This document shows, in pieces, positions 13,301 to 20,672 of a stretch of 64,000 bases of DNA. The DNA is from Branchiostoma floridae (lineage: Eukaryota > Chordata > Leptocardii > Amphioxiformes > Branchiostomatidae), in assembly GCF_000003815.2 (NCBI RefSeq), contig NC_049993.1, positions 4,966,131 through 5,030,130 on the forward strand, written 5' to 3'. How positions within the stretch are numbered: position 1 is the stretch's first letter; every line of letters begins with the position of its first letter. The notes under the pieces are model-generated. The model did no database searches and had not been told where the DNA came from. It saw nothing but the letters and a program-made list of their open reading frames with translations. Position numbers and translations under genes: made by a program.

Positions 13301-16300
13301 TTAGTGGAGACTCAAACATATTAAGACTAGAACAGAGGCTGCAAAACACCTTCCCAGGCCCCACTCCTTCAAGTAGAACAAGCAGTTTCCTAGCAGTAAC
13401 TCTCAGTAATTGCAGTGGAAGGAAGGAGAAATCATCACAAGGCCTTGGGGTGAGGGGAGTGACCTTCCTCCCCCATGAGGAAAGAGTTCTAAGGTCAAGC
13501 CAGATGATAAGCATAGAAACACAACCTCCTAAATTAGCGACAAAACGGAAACTGTGCCAACTGCAGCATAGCCATAAAGGCTTGGTACTTTCTAAACAAA
13601 TCTAGACACGAAACGTGCCGCAAAGTTGCTCTGACAAATAATGATGGATAGTCTACCAGTGAAATAAACATCTCAATGTCAATGTCCATATGCTACATTT
13701 TCTCTTCCTCCCTCCAAGACCTATTAATCCTTTCCCCCTCTTAAGATACTCTCCTGAACAGTTTACAGTAAATCTGCACCCAGTTAACTTTATTTCAAAC
13801 TTCTTTCCAAGATCTGCAAATCCCTATTCCCATAAAAGATTGTCCCCTGCACACAACGCAGTAAATTGGTGCCCTGTTAGCGCGTCTCCGAACCGCGAAC
13901 AGTAGGAAGGTCTGCCAACAGTAGGTCCCACAAACCAATGTCAACCCTCCCATGGCAGAAAGGACAAATCCCCATGACCTGAGGAATGCCTGCGCTCCCT
14001 CCCTGTCCCAGGAACCATCCTGACAACCAGCCATATGTCTCTCTCAACTTGGCATGGTTGTGGCCCAGCACACAGCAATGTAGGGCATATAGATCATGTT
14101 ACCTTGTCTATATTGTATATACCTACCCATGAAACTTTATTTTTGCAACTCTCAACTCTTGCTGTCATACCAATGTAGTTAACTCCGCAACTTCTTTAGT
14201 GCATGACATCTTAGCTTTGTCAATTTTCAATCTTTCCAGAGATCTTTCCAGTCTTCACCAACTTTTAACCAGCTTTCTAAATGATATATCATAATATATC
14301 AAATGATATATCAAATGCATAGCTACTCAAATCTACCATAGACGAATCCTTTGCTTTATTTGATCCTACCCTTTTCTATCATACTCTATGAAGCAATCTT
14401 TAGAGAGAAAGGAAAATTACTGTCCCAAATTTGGGCTAGTCTAAATTCTTGTTTGAAGGAATGCAGACAGAAACAGCAAATGATAGCTCTGTACCAAACC
14501 AAAACAGGAGTCCTCTTAGCAACTCGAATAGCATTCATTTCGGCCTAACAGTTACTACTTAGTACTTCTGTTGCACTACCATGGAAACTACACATTTTCA
14601 TACAGCTGGTGTGCACTGACCTCGGAAAAGATGAGATTTGAAAATTTATACTGTAGACAATGATATGATCAATCATAGTTCTATATCTTACAGAAGACAG
14701 GAAAAATCAAGCATATGAAACTTTTTGGTAGCTTTTTTTAGAGTTATGGATACATGTTTACCATTAGCTTCCTGCTGTCACTAGGGGGTACCAAGGAATT
14801 ATTTATACAGGAGACCCTCTAACTGCTATTCATCTATGTTGGTCTAACAATAATAAACTATTCTGGGCCAACATTCCTTCACAAGTACCAAATGGCACCC
14901 AGATATAAACTTCCATGGGGGGTGGAATAATTGGGGGCTGAAATGACTAATTTTGACCAGATTAGAGAAGAAAGGGACAGTTGGAAATTCAAATGTGGTG
15001 ATTTGTCTATTTTGAGCATGAATACTCATTTCTGCCCTCCCTAGTTGGTGGGCTCTCCAAAATCTGGGTGTTCCTGTGAAAAGGCTTTCAATAATAAACA
15101 ACTTTGATACAGATTTGGGACACACTTCCTCTGCTCTTTTGGTTCCCTGCAATTCCTCAACAACTTCCTGACTTTACAAGACCAAAAAAAATTGTAGATC
15201 AAACTTTAAAAGGCAGGAGATTGCTGAGTTTCCGTTCTAGGTTTATCATTCTCTTTCAAATGGCAACCGCCACAAAAATGTTGGGATTTCTTTTTCAACC
15301 ATAATCCCAGATTTATCCCGCCTTCTAACATAAACCGTCTAGATCCGTCCTTTGCTAGATGAAAAGATCTAACTCCTACATAAAAAGCTATCCAACTGAC
15401 AATCGTAAAAGCCAAGGCCTGAGCACCAGGGATCTTGTGATAACAAATCCATAGAGGCCTGCCATTCTACCCAGTCATCATCATCATTCTCAGTATCTTC
15501 CCAGAAAACCCTCTTCTCATCAATATCCTACAGATATGGATCTATACAAGATGGGGACACAAATGGTGAGCATAGCTGACTGTGGAGGGTCCACATGCTG
15601 GAAGGATTATACATGGAGAGCCAGGAAGAGATAGTATCAAAATTCTCATTTTTCCACTCTCATAATTAGACACTTTAATCCCTTCTCTGAAGACAAGGAC
15701 ATTATATAGTTGTAACGAAGTTAGTGTTCAATGTGTGTTATGTGCAGGGGGCAAGAACAGAGAGTTTGTTAGCATCTTAAAAGCATACAGATCATTCCTA
15801 ATGCAGGGAGACCAGTTAACATTCCCCTGTTGGGTTCCCCACTATTGAAAACTGATAGATTCCAGGTACAGGCAAATGAAGGTTTGTTTGTATACTGACG
15901 AATTACACAAGACTTCCTAATAGGGAAAAAGCAGCTGAAACTAAATGAGGAGACCACACAGATCTGTTAGTTCTATCAAATAGGACACTTCCAACACCTC
16001 ACGGTTACAGTTTCACCAACGAAAAACCTGCCCTGAAAATTGCTCCACCCTTTTGACCATACATGTACCATACATAGGTTACCAATAGCAGTGTCAAGTC
16101 GGGCAGAAACATAACAAGCTTGACAGGAACACTGGTAAAGTGAGCGACAGGTAGAGTTACAGGGTGGAACTTACATTAGTAACTCTTCATGGTTCACTGC
16201 AAAGCCCAAGATTTCCTTACAACATTCTACCCCAACTCTGTGCCAAATCTGAATTCTCCAAGCAGAGGTTTTGGTCGGGAGGTAGTAGTGTCTGGGATTT

Positions 16301-19300
16301 CTTACAGCTGCCTCCCTTCTGCATTAAGAAATCCTATCCACTTTTAGTTCTACACCACACCCCATCCCCCAACAAAACCTCTGCTTGGAGAACACAAGAT
16401 CTGGACAAGTGTCATAATAACTCTTTTAGGCTGCAACCATGATGCAGAAGATGTGGATTAATTGACAGATATCTTAGACAGAATAATTTAATTGACTGAA
16501 TGATAAACAAACTTTTGTAGCACAGTTGAAGTTTTCACCATACTGACCATACTGAGTTTAAAATTCAATATAAATGAACAATAACTCTATCAAGCAGCTT
16601 AAAATACTGTAATTAGATCAGTTATTTAATTATTTTTCTACTTCTATTTTTCCTTCTAAAGCTGTGAATCAGAATTGAGTCATCTTTAGTCACAGGAATC
16701 AAATCATGTCCACTGCTCTATCTTGGCCATGTTGGCAATTGTAAGCAACATATTATCCTGCTAGTACATGTACTTTAATAACTGGTCAAAAAGACCTTGC
16801 CCTAATCCACATTTGCCCCTTGCCCTTTCTGGACTTTTAGATCTAGTATTGAGGAAAATTAAAGACTTTGAGATTCAATAACATAAACCCCTGGTAGAGC
16901 AACAGCAACTATTCTCTATAGTCGTGCATATAAGCTTAGAATGGATACTTCGGTGGTTTGGACAGATAAAAAGGGTACTTTGAAGAGATAAAAAAAGAGG
17001 CAGAAGAGGACTAGACCTCCCATGGTTATGTCACACTGCACATGTCACCAGGGCTAACTGTCCTGGGTCAAACAGGCTTGACAAAGGGGAACAAAAACAA
17101 CCAAGTTTGTGGGTCGGCCATTCTTGGACCTAGCATCCCTCTCTCTTGTGTATCACTGTATGTGCTTCGAGTTTGTTTCTAGCTACATTTCGGCACGCCG
17201 CCTTGTTTCTTGTCAATTGTGCTTTTGGTCTTAGGAAAACTTGTCTGTTTTCCCCTTTCTGTGTGGAGGGAGATATTTGGTTTCATTAGCATATCTGGCC
17301 AGTATCATTGCTTCAAAGCACTTTTTGGGTCAGCCTTTCAGTCAGGCGGGAACCCGTTACCACAGCCCAAACAGACCCTAGCCCCTGCACAATGCCCTTC
17401 GCCGCATTTATTCTCAAGATCCCACACAGAACACAACTGCGGGACAAAAGCGGTTTAAATAAATGCACACTACTGGTAACCCAATCCCGGCATGTTAATG
17501 AGAAGGGGGAAATAAGGGCCCACTGTGTGTTCAGTAGTGTTGCTGTGAACCATGAGACTCGGGGCATGGGAGCCTACTACTTGGCAAAAACTCACCAAGG
17601 CAGGGTGTCCCCTCCTTTCTAACAAACATTCCTACTCATAGAAATAGTCTTGAGACAAAGCTGATGTAAACTAAGGAGCTGTGGCTAGTTTTATCGGCCC
17701 CAAATGTCGTCTGCGCTAGATCTGAAATGGGGGCAGCCATCTTGGATCTGGGCCGTCTCTGCTATCACTCCGAAATTCCTTCGGAGCGGACTGTAAACTG
17801 AACACGCAACTTTCCCCCCAGATCACTGAACCAGCGCCCCTAAAGTCCCACACAGACACCCAAAAACACCGGCCACTGTTACCAAAACTTCGTTGGCCCC
17901 TGCCAAGAAGTCCTATTGTCCGAACTCGAGAGCAAAACATATCGGGAGAATGCCTATGCGTCGAAAAGATAAACAATTCTTTGTGGCAGGGCATAGACGA
18001 GCCCTGTACCGTCGGCGTGTTATGTTGTGTTTGAGTGCTAACTTGGACACACTCCCCGCCTTCAAATCGGATTTTGGAGTGCCAAGCAAACTACATGTTG
18101 GTTCTTGGCAAACAGTTGGGCCGTTCAACAAGCTATAGAGGCAGTGTGAAGTACCCCATTCACGCTTGTATGTAAACCAGCCGTCATGAATTTCTAAACA
18201 CCCCTCTCCGGGCCTTTGTCGCTCTGTGTACGTTCGTAATGTCTGAGTTTGCTTTGGGCAAATTTGAACAACTCCGGGCTAAAGACGGTGAAGGTATGTA
18301 CCTACATGGTGAAAATGGGAGCCACAGATAGTTGCGAAAGTGTTCAAATTGGCGACAGATCCCTGTATAAAGTGAGGGCCCCATTGTCAGTGGAGCGGTA
18401 ACCGAATGCGCCCGTCCCCGACCTCATGAATTTCAATCGCGGGTTTTGTTCGGTGGGCGATTTCCGATTCCCCTGGTGTGGCCTTCCTTTGTACCCTTAA
18501 ATCTCGGGAAATACGCACGACAACGTCCAAATATATACCTGTAATCATGGAGGACACCCTTATTGGTATAATACGTAAGCGTCGTGCCCAAATTTTACCA
18601 GTAAACACGTAAAATCCCCTCCGATTTTTGAAAAATTTCCAAAAATACCGGACCACACACGCTCAGATCAAATTATAATTTCAGGGTCACACCAACCAAG
18701 ATGGCGTCGGGCGGACGTAGCCTCGAGTGACCCCGTGATATCTCCTTCCTACACCCAAACTACGAGTGTCTACAACCCCTAAACCTAACAAAACAACACT
18801 TAGAAAGGTTATCTATGAATAGGTGACAAATTCAGGACTCACCTTGTACCCAAAGCTTTTCTGTTTCTGTCTCTATCTTCGCATCTTTTAGGAACACGGC
18901 CAAGAGAACCATGACAAGCACTCCAACAAACAGAACTTTTCCACAGTGTAGTTGTATGATCTTTCCCGTGTTGAACAGACATCTCTCACATTTCTCCCTG
19001 AGGTAGAGCGCTTGCTTGTTCCCAGTCGCCCTGCCCTGAAATCGTAAGATACATAACATCTTAGAGCTATAGCTCGAAGCTGTCGTTTTCACAAACACTA
19101 CAGTGTAATCAACATGGCGATTGTGTGTTCATTTGACACCTAGTAACCTTTCGCCCTCCCCAACCCCACATACATGAACATTAGGGCATCAACAATATCC
19201 CAACGTAGTAGTACATGTACTAGGGCATCATCTGACGCTTGTAAGTACGATTTTATTGCCCTAGGAACCCTGGTTTGTCTCGCGTCAACACGTGGTATCA

Positions 19301-20091
19301 CAACGACAACTGCAGTTGGCCCTCCCCCAAGTTGCCACACCAATAACTGTTGCATTCACATCAAATTGTTGCGTTTTCGGCGCAAGTATGCCTTCATCCC
19401 CAGCAATAAGCGTGCCAAATGGCACCGAAACAACCCCAGGAAGGATTCTAGATCGTCCTAGTTTGGATGTGTGCCTGGTTTGTCCCAAAATAGTGACAAA
19501 TCGGGTCTCAAACTCGGTGGTCCTCACGCACAAGCCACATGACATGGGAAGGCACCACGGCGGCGGCAACTCGCACCCTCCAATAATTTTATTCCTCTAT
19601 CCACGATCTAACTCTGGCCCCCACAGTTGAGGTGCTATGGGTGTAGGGCGAGGTTTAGAGAGCAGACTTCCAAGCATCTGAGCGCTACAACTGTGCGAAG
19701 GCAAATGTAAACACAGTCGAGTTGATCCATTCCATGCGGTGCCCCAACGCGGGCAACCCAGCGCGATGGGGGTGCGAGCTGCTGCATTCGCCTGTGACAA
19801 CTTTCCACTACCAGGACATCCAGTAGAACACATGCCAACCTGGTCTATATGTCTCAACGCTTCTCTTGCTTCATAGCAAGACGTTTTCCGGGCACAGGGC
19901 GCGTCCTGCTCCGGCCTAGTCCTGTCAGGCTCCGTGTGGGAATCTGGCGAAGAAGATCTGTGGTCGCCATGTACATGGTCCGAGGGCTCGTGCCTTTCCT
20001 CGGCAAAGCCGCTGTCTGTTCGCGGGACGTGGCCGTGGGGCCTTCCGGGGCCGTGGGTGGGGATCCCCGCCGGCCCTGCCCTGCTCTGCAT
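1184..20091 (-). CDS. ptch: patched (Hedgehog receptor), 5' half of gene, 11 exons, truncated by window edge
   Basis: The joined exons are 20091-19840, 19035-18843, 10823-10634, 10428-10362, 8447-8350, 4374-4248, 4034-3942, 2981-2860, 2089-1942, 1609-1478 and 1339-1184. They give 526 codons with all phases matching. Patched is a 12-TM protein of the RND/SSD class that binds Hedgehog and represses Smoothened, probably by moving sterol. What is visible: a cytoplasmic N-terminus (residues 1-115), TM1 (about 117-134), extracellular domain 1 with conserved motifs ([35 protein letters not shown]), TM2 across exons 10/11, and TM3 of the sterol-sensing domain in exon 11. Family knowledge: these motifs are specific to Patched among SSD proteins. 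The segment VLPFLALG...GVDD, expected next, is not found in 1-1183, so the gene continues off the left side. Transcription runs right to left. PTCH1 and PTCH2 cannot be told apart here; a single pre-duplication ptch is expected in an invertebrate chordate. Confidence 0.95.
1478..1609 (-). CDS. ptch: ptch exon 10: end of extracellular domain 1, entry into TM2
   Basis: 132 bp (44 codons), equal to human exon 9 from memory. It codes [13 protein letters not shown], then [20 protein letters not shown] and [11 protein letters not shown]. FSSAALxDxL and IRVAxGYxLM are family hallmarks; the last residues enter TM2 of the sterol-sensing domain. The acceptor is TTCACAG|GCT and the donor is ATG|GTACGT. 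Confidence 0.97.
1610..1941 (-). other. ptch intron 9
   Basis: 332-bp intron with donor GTGAGT and acceptor TTTCACAG. A short tandem of AATACTGAATAAT near 1736-1757 is the only visible structure. Confidence 0.85.
1942..2089 (-). CDS. ptch: ptch exon 9: extracellular domain 1
   Basis: 148 bp, equal to human exon 8 from memory. It codes [20 protein letters not shown], then [19 protein letters not shown] and [17 protein letters not shown] and W-x-x-x-KA-E-VL-WQR match fly and vertebrate Patched. The acceptor is a C-rich tract, CCCCAG|T, and the donor is GAA|GTGAGT. Confidence 0.97.
2090..2859 (-). other. ptch intron 8
   Basis: 770-bp AT-rich intron; donor GTAAGT at 2859, acceptor with a C/T tract at 2090. 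Nothing else recognised. Confidence 0.85.
2860..2981 (-). CDS. ptch: ptch exon 8: extracellular domain 1, WPEELIVGG motif
   Basis: 122 bp, equal to human exon 7 from memory. It codes [20 protein letters not shown], then [17 protein letters not shown] is a sequon. Family: GGC-GxxxKYMHWxEELIVGG. The acceptor is CTTGCAG|GTG and the donor is CTAG|GTAAGT, leaving two bases that exon 9 completes to a Ser codon. Confidence 0.97.
2982..3941 (-). other. ptch intron 7
   Basis: 960-bp intron between exons 7 and 8. No coding potential or repeat family recognised. Confidence 0.85.
3942..4034 (-). CDS. ptch: ptch exon 7: extracellular domain 1, PCLNP...CP-TAPN motif
   Basis: 93 bp, phase 0 to phase 0. 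It codes [20 protein letters not shown], then [11 protein letters not shown]. The GYxxxPCLNPxDPxCPxTAPNK motif is the most diagnostic string of Patched extracellular domain 1. The acceptor is TCTTCAG|GCT and the donor is GAG|GTAACA. The preceding intron is only 213 bp. Confidence 0.97.
4035..4247 (-). other. ptch intron 6 (absent from the vertebrate gene as I recall it)
   Basis: 213-bp intron that splits the segment coded by vertebrate exon 6. Donor GTGGGC, acceptor TTCTTCTTCAG. It separates LFDK from [15 protein letters not shown], both of which align to one continuous vertebrate stretch. Confidence 0.85.
4248..4374 (-). CDS. ptch: ptch exon 6: extracellular domain 1, RWTNLNP segment
   Basis: 127 bp. 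It begins [20 protein letters not shown], which includes an N-glycosylation sequon (NYS), and ends with [14 protein letters not shown] matches vertebrate RWTNFDPLEFLEEL. The acceptor is TTTGCAG|GAAT. The donor, AAG|GTGGGC, is non-optimal but is fixed by phase 0 and by the fit to the next exon. In vertebrates this part and the next exon form one exon (199 bp from memory). Confidence 0.94.
4375..8349 (-). other. ptch intron 5, carrying a 1.46-kb inverted-repeat element
   Basis: 3,975-bp intron. Positions 6811-8266 hold a DNA element with terminal inverted repeats (listed separately). A near-GLI motif GACCACCCC lies at 4700-4708. The rest is AT-rich with no exon seen. Confidence 0.85.
6811..8266. 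mobile_element. DNA transposon-like element with terminal inverted repeats, inside ptch intron 5
   Basis: The left end reads TACCGTATTTCTTCTAATAA then ACCGCGCAC. The right end is its near-perfect inverse (TACCGTATTTCTTTCATTAA then ACCGCGCACC when read backwards). If TA is the target duplication, the element starts CCGTATTT, as in TA-targeting families. Motifs of the type GTGCGCGCTTTATTTAGGGG recur just inside both ends. Interior frames (the longest 106 codons at 7197-7517) match no transposase I know, so it is probably non-autonomous. The family is not assigned. It is intronic and should be spliced out. Confidence 0.75.
8350..8447 (-). CDS. ptch: ptch exon 5: extracellular domain 1, [10 protein letters not shown] motif
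   Basis: 98 bp (human exon 5 is 92 bp from memory, so two codons longer). It codes [20 protein letters not shown], then [13 protein letters not shown]. The [10 protein letters not shown] run is invariant in Patched proteins from fly to human. The acceptor is CCCACAG|ACA and the donor is ATTCC|GTAAGT, ending with two bases of a Pro codon. Confidence 0.97.
8448..10361 (-). other. ptch intron 4
   Basis: 1,914-bp intron between exons 4 and 5; AT-rich, with no recognised repeat or coding segment. Confidence 0.85.
10362..10428 (-). CDS. ptch: ptch exon 4: extracellular domain 1
   Basis: A short exon of 67 bp; human exon 4 is 70 bp from memory, so this is one codon shorter. It codes [20 protein letters not shown] followed by AM. 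It fits the family (fly has a W-x-L-R-D-M-C form here) and is clearly closer to the fly sequence in its PVLEGVF part. The acceptor is TTCACAG|A and the donor is ATG|GTGAGT. It is too short to show as an independent long reading frame and was placed by phase and homology. Confidence 0.95.
10634..10823 (-). CDS. ptch: ptch exon 3: extracellular domain 1
   Basis: This exon is 190 bp, the same as human exon 3 from memory. It starts [19 protein letters not shown], matching the vertebrate GGRVSRELNYTRQKIGEE block. It goes on with an [17 protein letters not shown] segment that matches the family's EGANVLTTEALLQHL, and ends VQVELFGV. The acceptor is TTGCAG|TTG and the donor is AGT|GTGAGT. The intron before it is by far the longest in the window (8,019 bp). 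Confidence 0.97.
10824..18842 (-). other. ptch intron 2 (8 kb)
   Basis: The largest intron in the window. Its 3' two-thirds (10.8-16.9 kb) are AT-rich; towards exon 2 (17.2-18.8 kb) GC and CpG rise, as in first-intron regulatory DNA. It holds one short inverted-repeat element at 16254-16392. No other coding segment recognised. Confidence 0.85.
16254..16392. mobile_element. Short inverted-repeat element (CTCCAAGCAGAGG family) in ptch intron 2
   Basis: A perfect 20-bp terminal inverted repeat, TTCTCCAAGCAGAGGTTTTG, at 16254-16273 and 16373-16392. Inside it, GGATTTCTTA and TAAGAAATCC (about 16298-16334) form a second inverted pair. The ends belong to the family found many times right of 30 kb. 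No target duplication is visible at the edges. Confidence 0.75.
18843..19035 (-). CDS. ptch: ptch exon 2: TM1 and start of extracellular domain 1
   Basis: This exon is 193 bp, the same length as I recall for human PTCH1 exon 2. It codes [16 protein letters not shown], then CGK and the hydrophobic stretch [16 protein letters not shown] (TM1, about residues 118-133), then a charged run ending ETEKLWVQ. The acceptor is TTTCAG|GGC and the donor is AAG|GTGAGT, ending with one base of a Val codon that exon 3 completes. The order GRATG / CGK-TM1 / ELWV is the Patched signature of this region. Confidence 0.97.
19036..19839 (-). other. ptch intron 1
   Basis: 804-bp GC-rich intron with donor GTTGGC and acceptor ACGATTTCAG. 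Short frames on both strands here look like chance open frames in CpG-rich DNA. Confidence 0.75.
19840..20091 (-). CDS. ptch: ptch exon 1: start codon and cytoplasmic N-terminus (84 codons)
   Basis: The ATG at 20091 sits in GTCGCCATGC, with a purine at -3, and an in-frame TGA lies at 20121-20119, so it is the first in-frame Met. The exon codes a polar, Pro/Arg/His-rich tail that ends [13 protein letters not shown]. This resembles the CDAxxALxQI block just before exon 2 in fly and vertebrate Patched. It ends in phase 0 at CAG|GTTGGC, and exon 2 starts in phase 0 with GRATGNK, as in vertebrates. The donor GTTGGC is weaker than the others in the gene. Only the last dozen residues resemble the family; the rest of the N-tail is not conserved. 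An alternative first exon further upstream is possible, since vertebrate PTCH1 has several. Confidence 0.82.
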
Positions 20092-20096
20092 GGCGA

Positions 20097-20111
20097 CTAT
20101 CCAGGCCGCAT
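20097..20111 (-). promoter_or_regulatory. Upstream ORF of 4 codons in the ptch 5' leader
   Basis: ATG CGG CCT GGA TAG lies in another frame and ends 5 nt before the ptch ATG. Its ATG context GTTGCCATGC is as good as that of the main start. If it is in the mRNA, it could lower initiation at ptch or force re-initiation. Inference only. Confidence 0.5.
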
Positions 20112-20310
20112 GGCAACCTCACAGTTACGGCAACAACGGAACATCTCGCTGCGGTAAAATCCACGGTGATCAAGTGTGTTCAGGCTAACGCATCCTTCCC
20201 GAGCGAGCGGTCGCAGTTGAAGCTATAGGCTGTGAAAGGCAGGCAGTCGTGAAACAAAACCCGCCTCTCCGCCTCGAGCTCCCGTGATCGAGGGGTCACC
20301 TTCCCGCGCT

Positions 20311-20318
20311 CTGATTGG
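20311..20318 (-). promoter_or_regulatory. CCAAT box (NF-Y type)
   Basis: CCAATCAG on the minus strand, flanked by GCGG and AGCG, about 220 bp upstream of the ptch ATG. It matches the NF-Y core CCAATCA/G and suits a TATA-less CpG promoter. Confidence 0.5.
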
Positions 20319-20664
20319 CCGCGGGCTCCACAATTTGCTCGAGTAACACGGCCCGTCATTTGCTGCTAGGAAACGGCTCGCCAAAGAAGACAGACCACAC
20401 AAGTCGTAGGGGTACCCTGACACATCCATCCTCCACCGCCAGGCGCCTTCAGTCGGGCGCTCGCACAAACAAACCAGCGCTCCTGACTCACCGCAGACCT
20501 AAACAACCGCCGGGATCTTTTACAAGACATCCACTTGGGTCCGCTCCACCAACTAGGACGCTTCTCAGAAATCTTGAAACTTTATTTTCATATCGCTATT
20601 TCTTGCTGACCAGTTTGCGATGCGACTTCGGGAAACATCGTGAAGTGCTCGCCTGCTAGTCTCG

Positions 20665-20672
20665 TGACGTCA
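20665..20672. promoter_or_regulatory. Perfect CRE (TGACGTCA) upstream of ptch
   Basis: An exact palindromic CREB/ATF site, TGACGTCA, about 575 bp upstream of the start codon at the edge of the CpG-rich region. PKA is a known component of Hedgehog signalling; a role here is inference. Confidence 0.45.

Larger units (their letters stand above)
19100..20660. promoter_or_regulatory. CpG-rich 5' region of ptch (promoter and 5' UTR area)
   Basis: High GC with many CpG dinucleotides compared with the AT-rich gene body, surrounding exon 1. It contains the start codon, the short upstream ORF and a CCAAT box. The transcription start cannot be placed from sequence; no TATA box stands out. CpG-rich promoters are usual for PTCH1 in vertebrates. 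Confidence 0.6.
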
